Source: Amyelois transitella (Eukaryota; Arthropoda; Insecta; Lepidoptera; Pyralidae). From it: a stretch of DNA of 64,000 nt. A program made the position numbers and the translations under genes. Below the pieces are notes generated by a model. It ran no database searches and was not told the origin of the DNA. It was given only the letters and a program-made list of their open reading frames with translations. Location of the stretch: positions 930,001 through 994,000 of the forward strand of contig NC_083535.1 of assembly GCF_032362555.1 (NCBI RefSeq), written 5' to 3'. Below, piece after piece: positions 42,657-53,500 of the stretch (position 1 is its first letter; every line of letters begins with the position of its first letter).

Positions 42657-45600
42657 GTAAGTAATTTATTGTAAAGATAATTTTCAGAAGAACGAAACAA
42701 AATGAAAAGCAAATGATATTGATATTTTTGTTTTGAATTGCTGTCTCATTCAGTTTTCAAAGAAAGCAAATTATTGTTTACTGTAGGTAATTACACTGTA
42801 CCCTGATAAATTATGTCTATAATGGTTTATGTGAAGAAAGAATAAAGGAAATCAGTCCCAACCAATTTAATTTAAAGTTATTTGCCTATTACAACATTAA
42901 TCAGTAGCTCCAGCTACACAAAACAAAAAATCTTATTTCTCTGTTGCCATGAGAATTTTGGAATATCCTTTTCATGAAAATACCTACTACCTAAGGAACA
43001 TACATACATAAAATCATATTTATATACCTGGAGGCGTAGACAGAACCGACCATCTTAAAAAGACTGAAAGGCCATTCACTTGTAGGGCAAAATTATGGAA
43101 TTGAGATTCAAATAATATCTGAAAGCCTACCTTCCTAAATTCAAAGCCCTACCTGAAGAATATCAAGTTTATTTGCCTTTCCCTTAGTCACCTTTCACAA
43201 TACCTGTAACTGGGGGGGGAACTGTACACAATTTTATAATAGATTTAGAATAGGTGACTTACCAAAAATTAATAGAGTATGTAAAAAAAGGACTTGGTAA
43301 GAAAGCTTATTATAGGACTGATGATTGATGACCTGAATGATAAAAACATGAACCGTGAACCTAAATAAAAATTCAGTACACTCTGTACCTAAATCTATTT
43401 AAAATGGATAAACTATAAAAATATAAAATAAAATTATTATTTAAAATGTGTAAAGGTCAATTAATCACAATCACAATGTATTCTCTCATCCACATTTCTA
43501 TTCTAAGGTTGGATGGTTGTGAGGTTAATGTTGTTGAGTAGAATGGTCTGTTTTGTACAGTGATATTTTTCAACCTCTTAACCACAGGTTCCTGGTCTGC
43601 TCATGGCTGACCAAGGTTCAAATATGACAATGAACTTTTAATTTATCCATCTGCTTGATAGGGCATTGTATAACTTATACTATCATTGAGTTAGTTTCCC
43701 TTAACATGCTTGATCTTAGGTTGGAACCCGCTCATTCTGCATAATTCCTAAATGATCGGGCCGAGGGTCTGGTGGATCAGTCAGAATAAAACACCAGATT
43801 TTCAGATAGTTCAAGGAGTCCTGTCTGGTCATCATCTTAGTGAACATCTATAGTCAGTTTTTTCTAAATTCATCTAAATGTCAAGTCAAACTGTCTGTCT
43901 GTCCATGGAGACTGAACGGCCGCAACACTGAGTTACCTATTTATTTATATTATAGGGATACTGTACAGCGCTCAGGATCTGCTTCTATATTATCCCAACG
44001 ACCCGCCCGACTCGCGAGCATTTGTCCTACAACCAAGCAACTACAAGCTTCCTTACGAGAGCATCAAGATAATCAACAGGGATGGTTTCAAAATCCACAT
44101 GTTCCTGATTAAACAACCCAACAATAGTAACCATCGTCCAACCATGCTTTTTTTTCATGGCAATGCGGGCAATATGGGGCAAAGGTGAGACTCAGATCAT
44201 TGTGGTACTTCTTCTACACATGCGCTTTGGAAGCGGTAGTAGTTATAATTAGATTTAAGTTATGTGACGTCAATAAGTGATACCTTGTATCCAATTTTGA
44301 AAATAAATCTATTCTATTCTATTGTCTATGATATCATAAGGAAATGTTTTATATTAATGTAGTTGTAAGTAGGAACTTACTTTATGTACATACATATGGT
44401 CACGTCTATATCTCATGCGGGGTAGACAAAGCCAACAGTCACGTTAAGACATTTTAAGCTTCAGGAACTTCTTTAAGAAATAATGCTTCCCTATCCATTT
44501 GCTGCAATATTTTCTTGCAATCTCTATAGTTAAGGTTACTCTTGACAATAAACCTAACTATGTTTGCCTTCCCCTTCCCCGTACCCTCGAAATTTGAATT
44601 TCTCTAATGTATTGAATTCTCATTTACACTTGAAATTCGAATTTCTTCATTATATTTACACATGAAATTCTTATTTCTCTAATGTTTTTGCGCAGATTAT
44701 CCAACGCTTCCGGTTTCTACCACAAACTGAACATAAACATACTGATGCTGGAGTATCGAGGGTATGGTCTGTCTGAGGGCTCCCCGTCTGAGAAGGGCTT
44801 GTACTCTGATGCTCAGTGTGCTATGGACTATATACTGCAGAGGTCTGATGTTGATACCTCCAAGATCATTCTATTTGGCAGGTCGTTAGGTGAGCTCCAT
44901 GTACTTTTGAACTGTATAATTTAAAAAGATGTGTTTTCAATTTTTTAGATAAGGGACTTTGTGTTAGATCTACATAATTTAATCTTTCAGACAAATGTTC
45001 AAAGAGCTCAGATCAATCAGAGACAATAATTGAACACATGACCTCGATTCCAGGCGCAAGTTCCGTACCGCCACTGCGCCGAAAGGCTTTCGTACATACA
45101 TACTATATCCCTTGCGGGGTAGACAGAGCCAACAGTCTTGAAAAGACTGAAAGGCCACGTTCAGCTATTTGGCATAATTATATAAATGAGATTCAAATAG
45201 TGACAGGTTGCTAACCAATCGCCTAAAAAAGAATTCCAAGTTTGTGAGCCTATCCCTTAGTCGCCTTTTACGACATGGGAAAGAGATGGAGTGGTCCTAT
45301 TCTTTTTTTTCGTATTGGTGTCGGGAACCACACGGCACTGGAATGGTGCAGAAGGAATTAAATGTATAAGTTGTATTATTTTATTTATTTTACACGGCAA
45401 AGGCTTTCAAGCACATAATTATTGTATTACCACAGGAGGGGCGATAGCCATAGACTTGGCTTCGAGGGTGGAATACCGCAGCAGGATCTGGGCCATGATC
45501 GTGGAGAACACGTTCACCAGCATCCCGGAAATGGCGCGGATCATACTGAAATGGCGATGTTTGCTTTATCTGCCGGAGTTCTGCCACAAGAATAAGGTAC

Positions 45601-47002
45601 CTACACGTTTTTAGGGTTCCGTACGTCTGAATACAAAAACGGAACCCTTATAGGATCACTCGTGTGTCTGTCTGTCCGTCCATCCGTCGCTTACAGTCAA
45701 TTATCTCCGAATCTATTAGACCGATTAAGTTGAAATTTGGTACACATATCAATTCCTGTGACCCAAACACAGAGGTGTGACGTGAGCAGATGAAATCTGT
45801 ATATGGGGGGTCATTTTTGGGGGGGAAGGGGAAAATTATTTTTTCTTAAAACATAAATCTGTCCTTCTAAATGAGTTATTCCGGTCTGGGTGTCCAATAT
45901 CTGATATCGTAGTGGGTCCGTTGGTTTATTTTAATTGGATACATACATATGGTCACGTCTATCTCCCTTGCGGGGTAGACAGAGGCAACAGTCTTGAAAA
46001 GACTGAATGGCCACGTTCAGCTATTTGGCTTAATGATAGAATTGATGGATTTTAATTGGATGTTTTTATTATTGTTTGTATTCCATACGTACCGTACCGT
46101 ACGTGGTCGATATCCCTTCCCTTGGCACGTTGCGAAATATTTCATCATGAAAACCTGTGATATATTGTTTAGTAAGAACTTGGCAAAATGGCGCCGCGCT
46201 TTATCTATATACTAATATTATAAAGCTGAAGAGTTTGTTTGTTTGAACGCGCTAATCTCAGGAACTACTGGTTCGAATTGAAAAATTCGCGGACGAAGTC
46301 GCGGGCACAGCTAGTTGCGAATATTCTGTATTGTGTTGCGAGTGTGTGTGCATAAATTTCGTGTTACAGTACAGTTTGTTTGTTTATCTGTGGAGCGGCA
46401 TACCATGCACGCGCATCATGAAATTAGATGGCATTCATGTCCAGTCTGTCAAGTCAAGTCAATATCCCTTGCAGGGCAAGACAGAGCCAACAATCTTGAA
46501 ACGGTGGATAGGCCACTGTTCAGTTGTTTGGCTTAATGATATAATTGAGATTCTTATAGTGATAGGCTGCCAGCCCATCGCCTATAAGAAGAATATGATT
46601 TGAATGTTTTTTTTTATTTGCGTTCCATACAGATTCCCTATCCTCTTACCATTTCAAACGGTAACAAAGATTTCATTATTTCCACTCTTTATATTGCAGT
46701 ACCTGTCAATAAAGAAAATAAACCAAGTACTGACGCCATCCCTCTTCATATGCGGCTCCAACGACGCCCTGGTTCCACCGTCTATGGCCAAAGAGTTGTA
46801 TGTCAAATGCGGGGCTATGTGCAAGAAACTAGTGGTGATGCCCGGCGGCGGCCATGATGACACCTGGACCTGCAGGGACTATTACAACTCCATAGAACAG
46901 TTTCTGGCTAATGTACCATCTTTGCCGGACAATGTTGGCCCATACTTCGACCACATGTCAAAAGATCCCGCCAACAGGCACACGCTGGTTCATACAGTGT
47001 AA
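42506..47002 (+). CDS. ABHD13: ABHD13-type alpha/beta hydrolase, complete, 5 exons
   Basis: Exons 42506-42656, 43956-44184, 44696-44889, 45436-45596 and 46700-47002 join in phase to 345 aa, close to the usual length of ABHD13 (Bem46 family). Residues ~15-50 are strongly hydrophobic, giving a membrane anchor. The hydrolase fold follows: oxyanion strand FFHGNAGNMGQR, LEYRGYGLSEG, nucleophile elbow GRSLG (Ser190), acid Asp267 in CGSNDALVPP and His297 in GGGHDDTW. A serine hydrolase of uncertain substrate; the family is ER/Golgi or surface-membrane associated. The start follows TCAGCAGCAATGG. It converges on Tudor-SN. Confidence 0.94.
43001..43215 (-). mobile_element. SINE-A, diverged
   Basis: ACATACATAAAATCATATTT, GAGGCGTAGACAGAACC, AGACTGAAAGGCCATTCACT to CCCTTAGTCACCTTTCACAA. 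Confidence 0.55.
43956..44184 (+). CDS. ABHD13: ABHD13 exon 2
   Basis: ILYSAQDLLLYYPNDPPDSR to MLFFHGNAGNMGQ; oxyanion loop. Confidence 0.94.
44196..44327 (+). mobile_element. LINE-2 family 3' end
   Basis: CTTCTTCTACACATGCGCTT, GGAAGCGGTAGTAGTTATAA, GTGACGTCAATAAGTGATAC, then TTCTATTCTATT. Confidence 0.75.
44387..44448 (-). mobile_element. SINE-A 3' tip
   Basis: TACATACATATGGTCACGTC, GCGGGGTAGACAAAGCCAAC. Confidence 0.55.
44696..44889 (+). CDS. ABHD13: ABHD13 exon 3
   Basis: LSNASGFYHKLNINILMLEY to ILFGRSL; carries the nucleophile Ser. Confidence 0.95.
45091..45339 (-). mobile_element. SINE-A, full-length with extra 5' sequence
   Basis: TACATACATACTATATCCCT to GGGAACCACACGGCAC. The following ~48 bp (ACTGGAATGG..) match the flank of the copy at 58664. 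Confidence 0.8.
45436..45596 (+). CDS. ABHD13: ABHD13 exon 4
   Basis: GAIAIDLASRVEYRSRIWAM to LPEFCHKNK; donor AAG|GTACCT. Confidence 0.94.
45611..45925 (+). repeat. Interspersed repeat with GGGTTCCGTA..ACGGAACCC end
   Basis: TTTTTAGGGTTCCGTACGTC and AACGGAACCCTTATAGGATC form a short inverted pair, then GTGTGTCTGTCTGTCCGTCC. This pattern is common in lepidopteran genomes; class uncertain. Confidence 0.45.
45941..46044 (-). mobile_element. SINE-A, 5'-truncated, with 13-bp target duplication
   Basis: ACATACATATGGTCACGTCT to GGCTTAATGATAGAATTGAT. Flanked by ATTTTAATTGGAT at 45928-45940 and 46049-46061. Confidence 0.8.
46204..46314 (+). mobile_element. Helitron-like element, family A, internally deleted
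   Basis: TCTATATACTAATATTATAA.. joins directly to GCGGACGAAGTCGCGGGCAC and AGCTAG. Confidence 0.75.
46459..46595 (-). mobile_element. SINE-A 3' half
   Basis: ATATCCCTTGCAGGGCAAGA, CAATCTTGAAACGGTGGATA, GTTGTTTGGCTTAATGATAT. Confidence 0.65.
46700..47002 (+). CDS. ABHD13: ABHD13 exon 5 (stop codon)
   Basis: YLSIKKINQVLTPSLFICGS to HTLVHTV, then TAA at 47000-47002; contains the catalytic Asp and His. Confidence 0.95.
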   Translation, partial: YLSIKKINQVLTPSLFICGSNDALVPPSMAKELYVKCGAMCKKLVVMPGGGHDDTWTCRDYYNSIEQFLANVPSLPDNVGPYFDHMSKDPANRHTLVHTV

Positions 47003-47134
47003 ATTGTGACATTTATTATTGTGCTAATTAAACTACATATTCGTATATGCATAGCATTTAGTGTTAACATTATTTATTTATTTATTTTAGGCCCGTCATA
47101 CACTTACCTATGCCATTACTTGCGTAACGTGGAA

Positions 47135-47140
47135 AATAAA
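47135..47140 (+). terminator. ABHD13: Candidate poly(A) signal of ABHD13
   Basis: First AATAAA, 133 nt after the stop codon. Confidence 0.4.
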
Positions 47141-49544
47141 TTTGAAAATGGATCGTGTTGAACGCAATTCATACAATTAAAAAAAAAATTTAAATTCGGA
47201 TTTTTTTACCGTAAAGTTATGTCTGAAAGTTAATGTGTTTGTGTAAATTTAATTTTGTTCGATACGAATCGGTAATGTAATGTGGCGGGCCTAAAGAAGT
47301 TGTCGTGGACTCGTATCAAGTATGAGGATTTACCTCAAAAAAGATATTGATATTTTATAAGTATTTGCGTCAACTGAAACGCATTCGACATTGATAACTA
47401 TAATCTCCTTGATCCGGTGTACAATGTCGTATGAAACCTAAGATATGTTAAAATTAAATCGATATTTGTATCGAGTAGATAGGTATCTATACTAATTGAT
47501 AAATCAGTGAATTGTCTTTTATGCTAGGGATGATTTTCGCGGGTTAGACTAACCGGTTTTTGACAATTGAAGATATTCAGTCTGTGGTTTTTACCAAATC
47601 GAATTTGGAGCGAATCAAATATTTTTAGATCAAAAATGTCCATGTTGCATTTAAAAATACTAATGTAAGCTATAATTCGGTATTTCTGTGTACAATTAGA
47701 TTTTTGTTGAGTAATTTTAGCCTTAAATTAGGTTATCTGCTATGTCACACATTGGCTCCTAGTGTAACTGAGTCTAATGCTTCAGTATTAGTAGATAAGA
47801 AAAAAAAATACCGCCTAAATTTAAACATTCGAAATGGCCATTCAAAAAAAAAATATTTTTACTATGAATAAATTGGTATTTAAGACTATTTTGGTAACTA
47901 AAAATACCCTCATGATATTAAATGGTCAGAATGTAAATAACTAGATGTATTTTTCAACTATTTCGTATGCACAAAATGATTTTTTTAATCGACGGATAAA
48001 TCGGATGAAAAGCACAATAACTTTTTCTTTCTATTGCGTTATATTTTTGATCCATTGTCATACAGAAAGCATGAAGTTAATTTATGAAACATTCCTTATT
48101 AGGTGTTTGTGTGAATTTAATGTATTTATGGTAGTCTATACACATATTCTCCATTTTTATTATAAATAGGTCTTAATATCAACTCTCGCTGATATTTTTT
48201 TATTTTTAGCAATGCTATAATTACTTTTTGGAAATAGAGTTCCTTCATCCAATAATATAAGTATGTGTTACATAATACACCCAATAATATACTATTTGTA
48301 GACACAGTATGTATTATACAAATATACCGTAGACTTATAATTACCAAAACGCGAAATACGAAATCATTCGACTATGTTTACATATCTTTGATGTTACCTA
48401 GTAATGATTGTATGTAAGTAGCAATAAAATGAATGTTTATTTAAATGTCTCACATAATATTTCATCTGTCTACGTAACTTGACCAAAAAAATCTGTCAAA
48501 TGGCGGTCTCAAATGTACGTTAAATCCTTACTGGGAACTCTTAATAACAATTTGAAAAATCTTGATTATATACAAGATATTATATCATAATCTTACCTTA
48601 AGCTTGGTTCTAAGTTCAGAAGTGCGACGAGAGTCGCTCTCTGTGTGCAAACCATACCTTGTCAGATCACCTAGGTAGTGTACCTACCCCGGGGTTTGAA
48701 CCGGGAACACTCAGATAATGAATTTTGTATAGATTAATGTAATATCTAAAGTAATTCTTTGGCTATGGTTGTGGTGCCAAACTTCGTTTATATGTCGAGT
48801 GTCAAACTACACATTTCATATTCTAAGATATTTTTTTGTTTTCATTGCTTATATACTTCAGAATAACTTTACAATTATGACACAAAAATATTCGAAGCTT
48901 GTGATGTATTATTTGATTTTAATATAAGACTCTTAATGTAGGTAACCTATCCTGTCTTCTTTGTCAATTAAGGTTGTTCTCTGGCACATTGACCTCCGTG
49001 ATTGTTCAACGATGTATTTAACTTAAATTCAGGCGACGATTCGAACAGCCAATATAAATTCGTTCAAATTTTTTCGAATGAAGTTATTTTTTTCTATTAT
49101 GTTGTTTCATTACCCCATACCCAATAAAACAAAAATTAATTTCCTAAAATATTTATTTCAATATACCAAGTGTATTTAACAATTCACGCACCGTTTGGTA
49201 CTCTAGTATGTAAACAGATTTATATACCACATAAATATTATATCGGGAGAGAGGTAGGTCCTTCAATATGCTTGCAAGTACGAAATACGATGAGCTATAA
49301 CTATGGTATCAATAAAGAGCCAGCCTTAGATAATACATCCAGTATTCATACTTTACATCAACATACACGGATTTATTTATATAGAAACAGCAGACAACTA
49401 CAAAAGGAAAACATTAGTCAATTATGCTATCTGAGCGCAAATAAATAATTAAATAACAACGAAAATATAAATCTACATTATGTTTATTGCTGATATACAA
49501 AAAACGGTAAAAATGTAAATATTATTATGATCAACAATTTGCTT
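47141..49544. other. Spacer between convergent ABHD13 and Tudor-SN
   Basis: AT-rich, no long frame of family resemblance. 48595-48720 on the minus strand has a B-box-like GGTTCAAACCC and may be an old tRNA-type SINE. Confidence 0.4.
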
Positions 49545-49561
49545 TTTATTATAAATTTATT
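49545..49561 (-). terminator. Tudor-SN: Candidate poly(A) signals of Tudor-SN
   Basis: Two AATAAA motifs on the minus strand (49545-49550 and 49556-49561), about 820 nt after the stop codon. Confidence 0.35.
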
Positions 49562-50378
49562 ATAATTCTGATACATTTGTAGATAAAATATACAAATTCA
49601 GTTCATTAAATTATATAATGTATATTTAGGTAAGTCAAGTCGAAGAGTGTAGGGGTTACCCTTGTCGTGTAACCGTATTTCGCAAGAGTGTGGCCACTCC
49701 CCACAAGCAGGATCCTCTCGGGACAGAGGGAACATCGAGATAATGTCAATATTCATATATCTATTTGTCACACAATGTTAACATTCACAACATTTAATAT
49801 TCATCAATGAATGATTTACTGAGAATTAACATTTACAACAGAGTTTATATAATTGCATGCGGAGTCATTACAATGTTACTGATTGAAACACCAACCACTC
49901 AGGAGCACTTTCAAGTATTATTGAATTATTTTGCCATCGCGTTATCACACGGATCCTTTAAAAAAAAGAAAAACAAAATCTGCATCTCGGTTAAAAAGTA
50001 CAAACAAAAGCAACAACAAAAAAAAAACCAAAAATACAAACATCAAAAATTAGTAAAACAAACAATATGTCAAACTCGGCAGATCACTTTCACAGAAACA
50101 GTTCAAACTATTCAAACCATGACATTGGCAGAATCACCCAAAGTCCGGTGGAAGCCATAATATAGAAAAGAAAGAAAGAATGTACACGTATGTATGTAGT
50201 TGTGTAAAAAAGGAGCGTATGACAACACGAAATCAAAATTCACTTTCACTTCACTGAACACAGTCGTTTACAATAGATTTACGATGGCGTATATGATCAT
50301 CTCGGCGTGTTGGGCCTTGCACGTGCCACAGTGCCTGGTGTGAGACGGCGACATTGTGGCATCGTAGTAGGGCGTATA

Positions 50379-50552
50379 CTAGCGTCGCGCCCCGAACTCC
50401 ACCGCGTCGTCGTCGGTGATGTCGCCGTGACGCCACAGGTTGAGTCTGGAGCTCTTGGCGTGGTCCTGGGCGGCTCTGTACTCGGCCACGAGGCCCGCCA
50501 GCCGGTGGTCGCGCACGCTCTCCATGAGAACTAGGCCCTCTTTGATCAGGTT
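50379..50552 (-). CDS. Tudor-SN: Tudor-SN last exon
   Basis: [20 protein letters not shown] to [12 protein letters not shown] at 50379-50381; acceptor TTTCACAG. Confidence 0.95.
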   Translation of the reverse strand, partial: NLIKEGLVLMESVRDHRLAGLVAEYRAAQDHAKSSRLNLWRHGDITDDDAVEFGARR

Positions 50553-53500
50553 CTGTGAAAGAAAATGAAATGGCTGTATGAATAAATGTGGTGATTCTTT
50601 ACAAATGAAAACTTCTTTACTCTGAAAATAGTGTTCAGTTCGAAAGTAAGGTTTTGTTGCAGTTTAAAGCAAGTGGGAATACAATACCTATGCTATTTTT
50701 TCAGTTCACGTTATAATAATAATTTGTGAAGTTTATTTGCATTACAATCAAAAGAGGTCCTATCAAAATTCCTTATGGTAAGAAATTTAGATTCAATTCA
50801 ACCAACAATTTTAGATTTTCTGACTATAGATAAAAACTCATACTCTTGCTTTATCAGAAGAAAAGAAGCTTCAGAAAATCTCTTGATTACGACCAAGAGA
50901 TTCTCCAAGCCTTAAGAGAATAGCACACATTTATTTTCATAATTGGATACAAAGGTATCACTTATTGACATCACATAACATAAATCTAATTGTATCTACT
51001 ACCGCTTCCAAAGCGCATGTGTAGAAGAAGCGGCGGAACAAACCACACTGCAGCATTTTCACCGAACATCAATTTACAAATAAATATCTCTTAAATATAA
51101 ATCGTGGACAAATACACATAGTCTAAAAAAAAAAAAAAGTATAAAATCAATAATTTAACACTTTGAATGATATCAAAATAACAATACCTTTCCAAGATCA
51201 GTATTAGTATTGGGGTCGACAAGAGTGACCGCCGGCGGCGACCCTCTCGTCTCCACGTTGAGGAGCAGCTTCTTGTTCAGGGTGTCCGCGGAGAAGGCGG
51301 CGACGGCCTCGTTCCTGTCATCCGGGTCTGAAGGGAACTTCACGCAGCACAGGACGTATTCGGTCGCGTACGGCGGGTCGCTTTCCGTCCCGGCGGGGAG
51401 CAGGGCGAGCCGCGTTATGTTCACGATCTGTTTGGAAAACAATTGTACTAATTAAGAATACCGTTCAACTGTAACTTTAGTTTAGAAACCGCCGAGCTTG
51501 CATGAAGAGAGTTATGAATGTGGATGAAGCGAAGCAAGTATGCAGAGATCGTGGCAAGTGGAATGAGGTAGTCTCTGTCTACCCCTCCGGGGAAGAGGCG
51601 TGATTTTATGTATGTATGATGTTCAACTGTAAATAATAATTATATTGCCTATTACCTGAAATTAAACAATGAAATAGCAATAGTATAACAGTATATTTTT
51701 AAGGGCTTTGCAATTGATTTCAAAGGGAACTGACCCACGGTCAAGACCTATATTTATCTTTCATCTCCTACGAAGGCTTCCGCTGAAAGAGAGCTCAGCT
51801 GTGATAATTTTACTCTAATTAGACTTCGTGATGTGGTTCCCGGCAAATACAAAAAAGAATAGGACCACTCCATCTCTTTCCCATGGAGGTCTTAAAATTC
51901 TCTCTTTTTTTAAGCAATGGGCTAGCAACCTGTCACTATTGGGTCTCAATGCTATCATTACACTAAACAGCTGAACGTGGCCATTCAGTCCTATCAAAAC
52001 TGTTGGCTCTGTCTACCCCGCAAGGGATATAGACATGACCATATTTACATGATTCAAGTAAAGTGTGCTTCGATAATGTCCACTCACCTCTCGGTTGCCA
52101 TAATCAATGTAAAGTATATGGGCCATTTTGTCCTCGGTAATCTTCTCCACTTTGGACCTGTACCACTGGTCGTCCATGGTGAAGCGCGCTGCGCAAATCT
52201 GTCCCCTTCTCGGCACATACGACCCCGGCAGAGGGGCATTCGTCTTGAACTCCTGGTGAATCTTCTCCATCAACGCCTCCAATTTGGAGCCGTGATCAAC
52301 ATGTTGAGCGTAAAAGTTCCCTTCTCCAGTTATCTCAGTGATCACAACCTTCTCATATTTCACTACGCGGTCTTGTATCGGTGCATTCCTCTCTTTCTCA
52401 ACCTCCTTCTCAACTTCGACAAAGTCCTTCCATATACCGATACGCTTCTTCATAGCGTTCTCTTCGGCTGTCTTGATTGCCCGTGCGAACTCCGAGGTCT
52501 CGGCCGTGTGGTGCATGGAAGAGAGCCCGTGTTCCACCAGAGCGACGGAGAGGTTCTCATTATCGATCCACAGCCAGCCGATGAAGTTGCCACCCTTGTC
52601 CATTTCCTCGATGGTGACATTCACATCGTGTTGCAAGCACTTCTCTTTGGTGAACTGTAGCGCTTCTTCACCAAATGGTTCAGCATCTTGCATCGGTCCA
52701 CCCCCCACAGTGGGCCTGGCTCCGCGGGGGCAATTGATGCCAGCGAGCAGGAAAGTGACCAACACAGATTCTTTGGGAATGTAGATCCTCATTCTGGATC
52801 CGCTGGCAACGAATTCGACTGTGGCTTCCGTTTTCTGAGCTCGCTTCAGGAACGGGAAGAACTTCCTGGCTTTTGCGGCGTCTCCGCTCGTGTCCTGAAT
52901 GCGATGAGTGGGGATGTCTTTCTTGGCGTGCACTCCGAGCGAGCCCTGCTTGGCTTTCTGTTCCGCCTCGAGCAGCTTGTCGTAGTGGGAGCTTCGCTGG
53001 TCATTGTCGTTCCTGTACTTCACCACTGTTGCGTAGCCCTTCGACACTAGCGCTTCGGCGATGTTGCTGTAGGGTTAAAAGGGGCTTGTGAGTTTTGATG
53101 GGCATATTCAGAAAATAAGTAATCTAGTTAATAAACTGTATTATTATTATAATTTTTTTAACTAAAAGCACTTAGAAGTGCACTTTTACAATGCCAATAT
53201 AACATTCGAAAGAAGAGTAAAAATAGCGATGGCAAAATAAAAGAAAGTCTCCTTTTAGCCTCGTCAATTTATGAGCTTTCTTTTTTTAAACCACACAATG
53301 AATTTTCGGGCACTCTTTTATTCAAACTCATTCAAGAAGATTTACAATTACAAAAAAAATATATTTTAGTGACAGCGGTGGGATATCCATACTTTACGTA
53401 GTAGGGTTCAGATTTTGATAAAATTTTGTATGTAAATAATTGTCCATGTCAAATATAAGCATTATATGTTTCCCGAAATATCTTACAAGACCGAGTACAT

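Noticed and set aside
49807..50160. 117-codon open frame rich in K and Q
   Set aside because: Low-complexity sequence antisense to the Tudor-SN 3' UTR; no family signal.
51977..52660. 227-codon plus-strand frame
   Set aside because: Shadow of the long Tudor-SN exon on the opposite strand.
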